The translations under genes were made by a program, and so were the position numbers. A DNA stretch of 16,145 nt from an uncultured Lachnospiraceae bacterium (lineage in GTDB: Bacteria > Bacillota > Clostridia > Lachnospirales > Lachnospiraceae): the NCBI GenBank assembly GCA_902496125.1, contig CABUZU010000037.1, forward strand, positions 1-16,145, written 5' to 3'. Numbering within the stretch: position 1 is the stretch's first letter; every line of letters starts with the position of its first letter. Shown piece after piece: positions 7,717 to 14,681 of the stretch. The notes beneath the pieces are model-generated. The model worked only from the letters and a program-made list of their open reading frames with translations, did no database searches and was not told the DNA's origin.

Positions 7717-8999
7717 GAAGTTTTATCGGGTATGAATTATTATGGATGTTTTTAATTTATTCTTTTTTAGGATGGGTATTAGAAACAGCAATTGCAATTG
7801 TAAAACAAAGAAAGATTGTAAATAGGGGATTGATAAATGGACCGTTCTGTATCATCTATGGTATTGGAGCGGTTCTAATTTCCGTTGGTTTACAAGAATT
7901 AAGTGGAGGCTGGCTGTTCTTCTTTGCTACGATTTATGCATCGGTAGTAGAGTGGACAGCCGGTCATATTATTCAAAAGGTATACCATGAACGATGGTGG
8001 GACTATTCAAAAATTAAGTTTAATTTAGATGGCTATATTTGTTTACCGTTTTCACTACTTTGGGGTGTATTTGGCTATGTAATTGTACGTTGGGGTAATC
8101 ATCTATTATTTGATTTATATCATCTATTGCCATCACTTTTATTACATATTTTAGTATTAGTGATTACTGGTGCTTTATGTGTAGATATGCTAGCTTCCTA
8201 TATTTTGATTCGTGGAAAGGGCGATAAGTTAGAACAGTGGGAAGCTGCGAACAGTAAATTTTCAAGTGTAAGCTTATGGCTTGCAAAGCAAATCGATTAT
8301 CGTATTCATAAAGCTTATCCAAAGGCAGTAAAGACCAAGAAACCAATAAAAATTGAAACAGTTTTTGCACAGGGGTGCAGTTTTTACAAAATTGTGTTAT
8401 TATTTATTCTTGGTTCATTTTTAGGAGATATTACAGAAACGATTTTTTGTCGAATTACCGCAGGTGTTTGGATGAGTCGAAGTAGTTTAGTATGGGGACC
8501 ATTTAGTATTGTTTGGGGATTTGCAATTGCAGCAGTAACGGCATTGCTTTATAAATATAGAAATCGAAGCGATAGCTTTTTATTTATTGTTGGAACTTTA
8601 CTAGGTGGAGCTTATGAATATCTGTGTAGCGTGGCAGCAGAAGTAGTATTTGGTAAAGTATTTTGGGATTATAGTGATATTCCGTTTAATCTAGGTGGTA
8701 GAATTAATCTGTTGTATTGTTTCTTTTGGGGAATTGCAGCAGTGGTATGGTTTAAGATATTATATCCAATTTCCTCAAAATGGATTGAAAAGATTGCAAT
8801 AAAACCCGGAAAGATTATCACTTGGGTTTTAATTGTATTTATGGTTTGTAACATGGCAGTGTCAAGTCTTGCATTAATTCGTTATGATGAGAGAAGTAAG
8901 GGAGTTAAATCAACCTCATCTTGGCAAAGCATAATGGATGCTCATTATGATGACGCGAAGATGGCAAAAATTTATCCGAATGCGAAGAAAGTAAATTAG
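7713..8999 (+). CDS. Polytopic membrane protein with two tandem CmpB-like (PF06541-type) domains
   Basis: This 428-residue integral membrane protein is of unknown function. Members of the family are annotated as putative ABC-transporter type IV/CmpB-like proteins without firm evidence. The domain occurs twice. SFLGWVLET (17-25) matches SFLGDITET (235-243). RGLINGPFCIIYG (38-50) matches SSLVWGPFSIVWG (257-269). WDYSKIKFNLDGYICL (96-111) matches WDYSDIPFNLGGRINL (318-333). The repeat offset is about 218-222 residues. A basic cytoplasmic-looking linker (about 165-220) joins the halves, and a final helix (about 368-388) precedes a polar tail. No ATPase gene lies nearby, which argues against a classical ABC system. 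The start codon overlaps the EAL gene stop (ATGA), so the two are translationally coupled. A role as a membrane partner or output of the c-di-GMP proteins is only an inference. Confidence 0.85.
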   Translation: MRSFIGYELLWMFLIYSFLGWVLETAIAIVKQRKIVNRGLINGPFCIIYGIGAVLISVGLQELSGGWLFFFATIYASVVEWTAGHIIQKVYHERWWDYSKIKFNLDGYICLPFSLLWGVFGYVIVRWGNHLLFDLYHLLPSLLLHILVLVITGALCVDMLASYILIRGKGDKLEQWEAANSKFSSVSLWLAKQIDYRIHKAYPKAVKTKKPIKIETVFAQGCSFYKIVLLFILGSFLGDITETIFCRITAGVWMSRSSLVWGPFSIVWGFAIAAVTALLYKYRNRSDSFLFIVGTLLGGAYEYLCSVAAEVVFGKVFWDYSDIPFNLGGRINLLYCFFWGIAAVVWFKILYPISSKWIEKIAIKPGKIITWVLIVFMVCNMAVSSLALIRYDERSKGVKSTSSWQSIMDAHYDDAKMAKIYPNAKKVN

Positions 9000-9016
9000 A
9001 AAATTTTGGAGGAGAA

Positions 9017-10177
9017 ATGAAGTCAATAACAGTAGAAGAATTAGAACAGTTAACCGATGACAATAAAATGATTGTGGATATCCGTCCAGAGGAACAATAT
9101 AGTAGAGGAAGTTTTCCAGGAGCAATTAACATTCCACGAGATGAATTAGAAGAAAAGTATTCTTCATTAGATAAAGAAAAGACGATTTATATTATGTGTC
9201 ATACTGGAGATAAAAGTAGAGAGTGGACACAGGAATTAGAAGAAGAAGGTTTTGATGCAGTCAATGTAGATGGAGGATATCGTGCTTATCTTCGCTTAAC
9301 GCTTACAAGACATGTCGAGAAGGATAGCGAAGAAGAGAGAAAGAAAAAGACCGCAGAAATTGAACGAAGCATTATAAAAAAATATCGTAAGAAAATCTGG
9401 AGACCTTTTACAAAGGCATTAAATGACTATCAATTGATTCAAGAAGGAGATAAGGTTGCTGTTTGTATTTCAGGTGGTAAGGATTCTATGCTTTTAGCAA
9501 AGCTTATTCAAGAATTACAAAGACATGGTCGTATTCATTTTGAAGCAGTATTTCTAATTATGAATCCAGGTTACAATGAAGACAATTGGAAGATTATTCA
9601 AGATAATGCGAAGCTTTTAGGAATTCCACTAACAGTTTTTAATAGTGAGATTTTTGATACAGTAGCAGAAATTGATAAAAATCCTTGTTATCTTTGTGCG
9701 AGAATGAGAAGAGGATATCTCTATTCAAGAGCAAAAGAGCTAGGTTGCAATAAAATTGCACTTGGTCACCATTTTGATGATGTGATTGAGACTATTTTAA
9801 TGGGGATGCTATATAGTGCAAAAGTAGAGACAATGATGCCAAAGCTTCATAGTCAAAATTTTGAAGGAATGGAACTTATTCGTCCATTGTATTTAGTGAA
9901 AGAAGAGCATATTAAAGCATGGAGAGATTCGAATGGACTTCAGTTTATTCAGTGTGCTTGTAGATTTACTGAAAATTGTGTAAGCTGTGGTGGTGGCAGA
10001 GGTTCAAAACGTGATGAGATGAAAGAACTGATTGCACAGTTTAGAAAAACTAGCAGTGTCATTGAAACAAATATCTTTAATAGTGTAAGAAATATTAACT
10101 TAAATACCGTTATCGGATATCATAAGGACGATATGGTTTATAATTTCTTAGATGACTATGACGAAAAAGGAAAATAA
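9017..10177 (+). CDS. Rhodanese domain fused to a TtcA-like PP-loop ATPase
   Basis: This is a predicted cytoplasmic sulfur-transfer enzyme of 386 residues. The N-terminal rhodanese domain (about 1-97) has DIRPEEQYSRGSFPGAINIP and the active-site loop IMCHTGDKSREW, with Cys61 able to carry a persulfide. The C-terminal domain (about 125-380) resembles TtcA, which adenylates and 2-thiolates tRNA cytidine 32. It shows the PP-loop SGGKDS (152-157), the cysteine pair C224-x-x-C227 and HHFDD (251-255). A cysteine cluster follows at C313, C315, C321 and C324. The cysteines would suit the iron-sulfur cluster of the TtcA group. The fusion suggests the rhodanese feeds sulfur to the PP-loop domain. GGAGGAG precedes the ATG, 17 bases after the previous gene, and a strong terminator follows. 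Its true substrate (tRNA or other) is not certain. Confidence 0.88.
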   Translation: MKSITVEELEQLTDDNKMIVDIRPEEQYSRGSFPGAINIPRDELEEKYSSLDKEKTIYIMCHTGDKSREWTQELEEEGFDAVNVDGGYRAYLRLTLTRHVEKDSEEERKKKTAEIERSIIKKYRKKIWRPFTKALNDYQLIQEGDKVAVCISGGKDSMLLAKLIQELQRHGRIHFEAVFLIMNPGYNEDNWKIIQDNAKLLGIPLTVFNSEIFDTVAEIDKNPCYLCARMRRGYLYSRAKELGCNKIALGHHFDDVIETILMGMLYSAKVETMMPKLHSQNFEGMELIRPLYLVKEEHIKAWRDSNGLQFIQCACRFTENCVSCGGGRGSKRDEMKELIAQFRKTSSVIETNIFNSVRNINLNTVIGYHKDDMVYNFLDDYDEKGK

Positions 10178-10183
10178 TTATGT

Positions 10184-10221
10184 AATCGCTTAATGGAAGC
10201 TTCCATTAAGCGATTTTTTTT
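10184..10221 (+). terminator. Strong intrinsic terminator: perfect 32-base palindrome plus T run
   Basis: Positions 10184-10199 are exactly complementary to 10200-10215, with AAGCTT at the centre, and T continues from 10214 to 10221. It closes the five-gene plus-strand cluster. On the minus strand the palindrome is not followed by a T run. The stop codon of the opposing SGNH gene (10206-10208) lies inside the 3' arm. Confidence 0.9.
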
Positions 10222-10829
10222 ACTGCATCATATACGGCATTGGCAAATATTTTATGACCGTTTGCATTTAAATGTTCTTGGTCAGCTTCACAGCAACTTA
10301 CATATTCTGAGGCTTTTAAAAATTCTACTGCTTTATTCTTTGCAATCTTTTCATAAACAGTTTCTAATTCTTTTGATACTAATACGGACTCTTTTGAAAA
10401 TTCAACATCGTAGCCTTCCTGCCATACCTTTTCACCAAGATAAATTGGAGAAATAAGAAGAATTTTTATGTCAGGTGCATGGTCATGAATTTGTTCAATG
10501 AGTTTTTCGATTCCTTTACCAATTAATTTAGCAGAAGCACCAAATGCTGTTTTACAATCATTTGTTCCAAGCATTAAAATCACTTCATCAATACCATCAT
10601 GAGTTTCTAATAAAGTAGGAAGAAGTGCAGTTCCTCGTCTTCCATCACGTAGAGGGTCTTCAAAAATGGTGGTTCTTCCACACAGTCCTTCTTCAATAAT
10701 ACGATACTCTTTATTTCCTAATTTCTCTTGTAAAAGACTTGTCCAGCGTAGTCCCCAAGGAAGTCTCTTGCCGGTTTCACCATTTAGACCCCATGTATTC
10801 GAGTCACCAAAGCATAAAATTTGTTTCAT
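10206..10829 (-). CDS. SGNH/GDSL-family hydrolase (arylesterase-like)
   Basis: This serine esterase/acyltransferase has 207 residues and no signal peptide, so it is probably cytoplasmic. All four SGNH blocks are visible: GDSNTWG near the N-terminus with the nucleophile Ser, GLCGRTT supplying the Gly, LGTNDCK supplying the Asn, and DQEHLNANGHK supplying the catalytic Asp and His close to the C-terminus. The RW in PWGLRWTSLLQEKLG and the NTWG start resemble the arylesterase-like branch of the superfamily. The substrate (acetylated sugar, aryl ester or other) cannot be told. AGGTGG precedes the ATG by about 7 bases, and a good promoter lies at 10873-10901. The gene is divergent from araD, and the reading frame ends inside the opposing terminator, encoding KKIA from the stem region. 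Confidence 0.88.
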   Translation of the reverse strand: MKQILCFGDSNTWGLNGETGKRLPWGLRWTSLLQEKLGNKEYRIIEEGLCGRTTIFEDPLRDGRRGTALLPTLLETHDGIDEVILMLGTNDCKTAFGASAKLIGKGIEKLIEQIHDHAPDIKILLISPIYLGEKVWQEGYDVEFSKESVLVSKELETVYEKIAKNKAVEFLKASEYVSCCEADQEHLNANGHKIFANAVYDAVKKIA

Positions 10830-10872
10830 TTCAGTCCCACCTTTCCTAGTTCATTTCATTTATTTATTTGAT

Positions 10873-10901
10873 AAGATATCATAGTTTTCATAGTATGTCA
10901 A
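10873..10901 (-). promoter_or_regulatory. Predicted promoter of the SGNH hydrolase gene
   Basis: On the minus strand a consensus TTGACA (10901-10896) and TATCTT (10878-10873) are 17 bases apart. The spacer contains the direct repeat ACTATGA-AA-ACTATGA and one arm of the inverted repeat at 10885-10934. Confidence 0.7.
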
Positions 10902-10934
10902 TAGGAAAAGGCAAAATATATTCTGCTATGAAAA
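10885..10934. repeat. 9-bp inverted repeat bridging the SGNH and araD promoters
   Basis: TTTTCATAG (10885-10893) and CTATGAAAA (10926-10934) are perfect inverted copies with centres 41 bases apart, about four helical turns. One arm lies in the -35/-10 spacer of the SGNH promoter, the other in the -35 zone of the araD promoter. It is a candidate operator for one regulator acting on both genes; the regulator is unknown. Confidence 0.5.
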
Positions 10935-10946
10935 AGATAGAAAAGA

Positions 10947-10955
10947 TGTTATAAT
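10947..10955 (+). promoter_or_regulatory. Predicted extended -10 promoter of araD
   Basis: TGTTATAAT contains the consensus -10 TATAAT (10950-10955) with the extended TG motif. The -35 zone (about 10927-10932, TATGAA) is poor, as is common for extended -10 promoters. GGAGAG lies before the araD ATG. Confidence 0.7.
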
Positions 10956-10985
10956 TAATGCAGACTGAAAATAGGAGAGTGAGAA

Positions 10986-11678
10986 ATGTTAGAAACGTTA
11001 AAAAAAGAAGTATATGAAGCAAATATGGAACTTCCTAAAAGAGGATTAGTAACCTATACTTGGGGAAATGTAAGTGGTATTGACCGTGAAAGTGGATACT
11101 TTGTTATTAAACCAAGTGGAGTCGATTATGATAAATTATCTCCAGAGGATATGGTTGTAGTAGATTTAGAGGGAAATGTTGTAGAAGGAAAATATAAACC
11201 TTCATCAGATACTCCAACTCATTTAGAATTATATAAAAAATATCCAGAAATTGGAGGAGTCGTTCATACTCATTCTTCTAATGCAACATCTTGGGCACAG
11301 GCAGGTAGAAGTATTCCTCTTTATGGAACGACTCATGCAGATTATTTTTATGGAAGTATTCCTTGTGCAAGAAGTCTTACAAAGGAAGAAATTGAAGGCG
11401 AATATGAGAAAAACACCGGTCTTGTAATTATTGAAACCTTTGAGAAACTTGGATTAAATCCAATGTATACCCCAGGCGTTTTATGCACCAATCATGGACC
11501 ATTTACTTGGGGAAAAGATGCGAAGGAAGCGGTTCATAATGCAGTAGTTCTTGAAGAAGTAGCGAAGATGAGTATTTATACAGAACTCATTAATCCTAAG
11601 GTACAACCTGCACCAGATACCATTCGCGATAAACATTTCTTCCGTAAACACGGAGCAAATGCTTACTATGGACAGTAA
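10986..11678 (+). CDS. araD: L-ribulose-5-phosphate 4-epimerase
   Basis: This cytoplasmic zinc enzyme interconverts L-ribulose 5-phosphate and D-xylulose 5-phosphate, the last step linking arabinose catabolism to the pentose phosphate pathway. The class II aldolase fold is complete at 230 residues, close to the 231 of the E. coli enzyme. Phosphate-binding GNVSG (27-31) and PSGVDY (43-48) are present. D75 lies in SSDTPTH. The zinc-binding His94 and His96 lie in VVHTHSSNAT, and His170 lies in TNHGPFTWG, each one position off the E. coli numbering. The terminal HFFRKHGANAYYGQ is typical of AraD proper rather than fuculose aldolase. No other arabinose genes lie in the window, so it is separated from araA and araB here. 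It is probably co-transcribed with the acetyltransferase 42 bases downstream. Confidence 0.93.
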   Translation: MLETLKKEVYEANMELPKRGLVTYTWGNVSGIDRESGYFVIKPSGVDYDKLSPEDMVVVDLEGNVVEGKYKPSSDTPTHLELYKKYPEIGGVVHTHSSNATSWAQAGRSIPLYGTTHADYFYGSIPCARSLTKEEIEGEYEKNTGLVIIETFEKLGLNPMYTPGVLCTNHGPFTWGKDAKEAVHNAVVLEEVAKMSIYTELINPKVQPAPDTIRDKHFFRKHGANAYYGQ

Positions 11679-11720
11679 GTAGAGAGGTATGATATACTTC
11701 TAAAAAACAGGAGGTATTAT

Positions 11721-12341
11721 ATGTCAGAAAAAGATAAATTACATACAGGGGATTTATATCTTCCAGGTGATGATGAAATCCTTAAAAAACAACAAGAATG
11801 TTTAGAAAAACTCTATGATTTTAATCAAACTCGTCCATCTGAAATGGATAAGAGAAATGCCATGCTAAAGGAAATGTTGGCAGAAGTAGGAGAAGGTTGT
11901 TATATTGAACCTCCATTCCATAGCAACTTCGGTGGGCATCATGTACATTTTGGAAATTACGTTTATGCAAACTTCAATTTTACAGCAGTAGATGATACCC
12001 ATATCTATGTAGGGGATTATACCATGTTTGGACCCAATGTAACATTAACAACTGCAGGTCATCCAATTTTACCAGAGCTTAGAGAAAAAGCTTATCAGTA
12101 CAATATGCCAATTCACATTGGTAGAAATTGTTGGTTAGGTGCAGGTGTATGTGTAATGCCAGGAGTAACAATTGGCGATAATACGGTAATTGGTGCTGGA
12201 AGTGTAGTAACAAACGATATTCCAGCCAATAGCGTAGCTTATGGAACACCTTGTAGAGTGATTCGCAAAATTAGTGAACACGATAGAGAATATTATTTTA
12301 AAAATCGAAAAATTGATTGGGATGATATCAATCAGAAGTAA
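11721..12341 (+). CDS. Maltose/galactoside-type O-acetyltransferase (hexapeptide repeat, LacA/Maa family)
   Basis: This cytoplasmic acetyl-CoA-dependent enzyme of 206 residues O-acetylates sugars. An N-terminal helical cap with MDKRNAMLKEMLAEVG (42-57) is followed by a left-handed beta-helix of hexapeptide repeats, such as IGRNCWLGAGVCVMPGVTIG and IGAGSVVTNDIP. His114 in TTAGHP corresponds to the catalytic His115 of LacA. N84 in ANFNF and D92 fit the sugar-binding positions. The C-terminus RKISEHDREYYF is typical of the family. AGGAGG precedes the ATG with a 6-base gap. There is no terminator after araD, so the pair probably forms an operon ending at the hairpin 12346-12373. The sugar acceptor cannot be read from sequence; clearance of non-metabolised sugars is the usual proposal for this family. 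Confidence 0.9.
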   Translation: MSEKDKLHTGDLYLPGDDEILKKQQECLEKLYDFNQTRPSEMDKRNAMLKEMLAEVGEGCYIEPPFHSNFGGHHVHFGNYVYANFNFTAVDDTHIYVGDYTMFGPNVTLTTAGHPILPELREKAYQYNMPIHIGRNCWLGAGVCVMPGVTIGDNTVIGAGSVVTNDIPANSVAYGTPCRVIRKISEHDREYYFKNRKIDWDDINQK

Positions 12342-12345
12342 GAAG

Positions 12346-12373
12346 GGCTCCTCACTATTGTGAGGAGTCTTTT
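12346..12373 (+). terminator. Intrinsic terminator after the acetyltransferase gene
   Basis: GGCTCCTCAC (12346-12355) pairs with GTGAGGAGTC (12360-12369), with one G-T wobble and a TATT loop, followed by TTTT. The stop codon of the opposing thiD gene (12355-12357) is within the hairpin. On the minus strand no T run follows, so it serves the plus direction. Confidence 0.8.
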
Positions 12374-13164
12374 GTAAATTCACCTGAAATATTGAATCCA
12401 TGATTCATAGGACCACTTCCATGACCTAAATCAAGCATTGCATTTAAAGCACCTGAGATATAGTCTTTTGCACGTTTAACAGAGGTTTCTAAATTAAACC
12501 CCTTTGCTAAATTAGAAGCAATTGCACTAGAAAGGGTGCAACCGGTACCATGTGTATTTGGATTGTTAATTCGTTTTCCTTCAAACCACTTAAAAGAACC
12601 ATTTTCATAAAGTAAATCATTCGCATCATTTACCTTGTGTCCACCTTTACAAAGAACCGCACAGTGATAAGTGTCACTGATGTATTTTGCTGCTGCAATC
12701 ATTTCTTCTTCATTTGAGACCTTCATTCCAGATAAAACCTCGGTTTCTGGAATATTTGGTGTAAGGACTGAGGCTAGGGGAAAGAGTTTTGCTTTTAATG
12801 TGGCAATTGCATCATCGCTGATTAGTTTTGAGCCACTTGTTGATACCATAACAGGGTCTACAACAATGTTTTTCGCATCGTATTCGTTTAATTTCTTTGC
12901 AATCATCTCAATAAGACCACGAGAGGATACCATTCCAATCTTTACAGCATCTGGATAAATGTCTGTAAAAATATTGTCTAGTTGCTCTGCTAAAAATTCA
13001 GGTGTTACATCCATAATTCCAGTAACGCCTAGTGTATTTTGTGCAGTAAGAGCGGTAATGGCACTCATTGCATAGACACCATTGCAAGTCATTGTTTTAA
13101 TATCGGCTTGGATTCCGGCACCACCACTAGAATCACTGCCAGCAATTGTTAAAGCTGTCTTCAT
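12355..13164 (-). CDS. thiD: Hydroxymethylpyrimidine/phosphomethylpyrimidine kinase (ThiD family)
   Basis: This cytoplasmic ribokinase-fold kinase phosphorylates hydroxymethylpyrimidine and its monophosphate in thiamine synthesis. The 269 residues cover the complete family length. They include LTIAGSDSSGGAGIQAD (5-21, substrate site), VVDPVMVSTSG (101-111) and the anion-hole/catalytic loop HGTGCTLSSA (205-214). The end carries LGHGSGPMNHGFN, typical of ThiD. AAGGAG sits 7 bases before the ATG. No other thiamine gene and no obvious thiamine riboswitch are visible upstream, so it may serve salvage. Some ThiD-like proteins of Firmicutes act as pyridoxal kinases (PdxK), so B6 salvage is the main alternative. 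The last codons are encoded by the stem of the opposing terminator. Confidence 0.9.
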   Translation of the reverse strand: MKTALTIAGSDSSGGAGIQADIKTMTCNGVYAMSAITALTAQNTLGVTGIMDVTPEFLAEQLDNIFTDIYPDAVKIGMVSSRGLIEMIAKKLNEYDAKNIVVDPVMVSTSGSKLISDDAIATLKAKLFPLASVLTPNIPETEVLSGMKVSNEEEMIAAAKYISDTYHCAVLCKGGHKVNDANDLLYENGSFKWFEGKRINNPNTHGTGCTLSSAIASNLAKGFNLETSVKRAKDYISGALNAMLDLGHGSGPMNHGFNISGEFTKDSSQ

Positions 13165-13193
13165 TTTATTTCTCCTTAAGTATTGATAAAGAT

Positions 13194-13222
13194 ACTATAC
13201 AGCGATTTAATTAGTATTGCAA
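13194..13222 (-). promoter_or_regulatory. thiD: Predicted thiD promoter
   Basis: On the minus strand TTGCAA (13222-13217) and TATAGT (13199-13194) are 17 bases apart. The -35 hexamer is self-complementary and is also the -35 of the divergent MATE promoter. Confidence 0.65.
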
Positions 13223-13245
13223 GTAGTTAAATAAGGTGATAAAGT
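13217..13245 (+). promoter_or_regulatory. Predicted MATE gene promoter sharing its -35 with thiD
   Basis: TTGCAA (13217-13222) and TAAAGT (13240-13245) are 17 bases apart. The -10 is only a moderate match. The ribosome site AAAAGGGGG follows at 13263-13271. Confidence 0.5.
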
Positions 13246-13278
13246 AGGGAACGTAAAAAAAGAAAAGGGGGAAATAAA

Positions 13279-14643
13279 TTGAAAGACTTACTACATGATA
13301 GGCAAGGATATTTATTTACTAATGTGGATTTAAAGAAACTATTGATTCCATTAATGATTGAGCAGCTTCTTACATCATTAATGGGAACTGTTGATACGAT
13401 GATGGTTAGTAATATTAGTTCGGCAGCTATCTCAGCAGTTTCCTTAGTGGATTCTATTAACATTTTGGTCATTCAAGCATTTGCGGCATTAGCAGCTGGT
13501 GGTGCAATTTTATGTTCTCAGTACATAGGACATCAGAATCTAAAAGCAGCAAGACATTCAGCAAGGCAATTAGTGTATATTATAACGATGATTTCATTGG
13601 TTATTACAGCTATTTGTTTAATATTTAGACAACCGATTTTAAGCCTTGTCTTTGGTAAGGTAGAAGATAGTGTAATGGATGCATCACTCATTTATTTCTT
13701 CTATACGACATTGTCATTTCCTGCAATTGCAATTTATAATGCAGGAGCATCGGTTTATCGTGCACAGAAAAATTCAAAGCTTCCAATGACAATATCGGTC
13801 ATTTCAAACTTTATCAATATTTTTGGAAATGCAATCCTAATTTGGGTTGTTGGAATGGGCGTTCGTGGTGCTGCAATTGCAACCCTTGCATCTCGTGTAT
13901 TTTGTGCAGTTGTAATTTTAATGATGCTTCACCGAGTGAATGAACCGATTCGAATTGATCATTTTCTTAAGGTCAAACCGGATTTTTCTCAGATTAAAAA
14001 GATTTTAATGATTGGAATTCCAACTGGTGTAGAAAATAGTATGTTTCAGTTTGGTAAATTGGCAATTCAGTCTACCGTATCAACATTGGGAACAACAGCG
14101 ATTGCAGCACAGGCTATGACCAATATTTTGGAAAATTTAAATGGTATTGCAGCAATTGGTGTTGGAATTGGAATGATGACCGTTGTTGGTCAATGTATTG
14201 GAGCTGGTAAAAAAGACCAAGCGATTTATTATATAAAGAAACTTAGTGTGATTGGAGAAGTCGTTTTACTTGCAAGCTGTTTAATTGTATTTGCATTATT
14301 AAGACCAGTAACAATGATTGGTGGTATGGAAGCAGAAAGTGCAAGAATGTGCATTGAAATGGTTACAGCTATCACGATTGTAAAGCCTATTATCTGGGTA
14401 TTTGCATTTGTTCCAGCTTATGGAATGAGGGCAGCAGGTGATGTGAAATTTTCGATGATTGTCTCATGTTGTACAATGTGGATTTTCCGTGTTAGCATGT
14501 GTATCGTTTTATGTAGAAGATTTGGATTTGGACCAATGGGTGTGTGGATTGCGATGTTTACCGATTGGTTTGTTAGAGGGGTGATTTTTACATTCCGTTT
14601 CCATAGTAGGAAGTGGTTAAATCATCATGTGATAGAGAAATAA
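13279..14643 (+). CDS. MATE-family efflux transporter (NorM/DinF-like)
   Basis: This inner-membrane antiporter has about 12 hydrophobic helices in 454 residues and exports cationic drugs or metabolites using a Na+ or H+ gradient. The two pseudo-symmetric MATE halves are visible: LIPLMIEQLLTSLMGTVD (22-39) versus KILMIGIPTGVENSMFQFG (241-259), and GGAILCSQYIGHQNLKAAR (74-92) versus MMTVVGQCIGAGKKDQA (299-315). The length is normal and no helix appears missing. The start is TTG, chosen because AAAAGGGGG lies 7 bases upstream and no in-frame ATG occurs before residue 26, which is inside the first helix. It is divergent from thiD and ends at a terminator shared with the downstream symporter. The substrate is unknown. 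Confidence 0.92.
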   Translation: MKDLLHDRQGYLFTNVDLKKLLIPLMIEQLLTSLMGTVDTMMVSNISSAAISAVSLVDSINILVIQAFAALAAGGAILCSQYIGHQNLKAARHSARQLVYIITMISLVITAICLIFRQPILSLVFGKVEDSVMDASLIYFFYTTLSFPAIAIYNAGASVYRAQKNSKLPMTISVISNFINIFGNAILIWVVGMGVRGAAIATLASRVFCAVVILMMLHRVNEPIRIDHFLKVKPDFSQIKKILMIGIPTGVENSMFQFGKLAIQSTVSTLGTTAIAAQAMTNILENLNGIAAIGVGIGMMTVVGQCIGAGKKDQAIYYIKKLSVIGEVVLLASCLIVFALLRPVTMIGGMEAESARMCIEMVTAITIVKPIIWVFAFVPAYGMRAAGDVKFSMIVSCCTMWIFRVSMCIVLCRRFGFGPMGVWIAMFTDWFVRGVIFTFRFHSRKWLNHHVIEK

Positions 14644-14681
14644 AAAAATGGAGTCCATTTTGAGGTGGACTCCATTTTTTT
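14642..14681 (+). terminator. Bidirectional intrinsic terminator between MATE and symporter genes
   Basis: Positions 14642-14657 (seven A followed by TGGAGTCCA) pair perfectly with 14666-14681 around the 8-base loop TTTTGAGG, giving a U run in both directions. The symporter stop codon (14680-14682) sits at the base of the stem, directly after which the minus-strand hairpin begins. Confidence 0.9.

Noticed and set aside
8905..9132. Two overlapping minus-strand frames across the 8999/9017 gene junction
   Set aside because: They overlap the C-terminus of the membrane protein and the conserved rhodanese start in antisense, with no recognisable domain.
10193..10456. Plus-strand open frame starting in the terminator and running antisense to the SGNH gene
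   Set aside because: It begins inside the palindrome, resembles no family, and is antisense to an intact catalytic protein.
11684..11700. Hairpin GAGGTAT-GAT-ATACTTC between araD and the acetyltransferase gene
   Set aside because: It is a short stem with a G-T wobble and is followed by TAAAAAAC rather than a T run, so it is not a convincing terminator.
12671..12958. Plus-strand frame of 95 codons antisense to thiD
   Set aside because: It overlaps conserved ThiD sequence, lacks a ribosome site, and has no domain.
13165..13278. Possible thiamine riboswitch upstream of thiD
   Set aside because: The leader after the predicted -10 is only about 30 bases, too short for a riboswitch, and no conserved thi-box pattern is seen.
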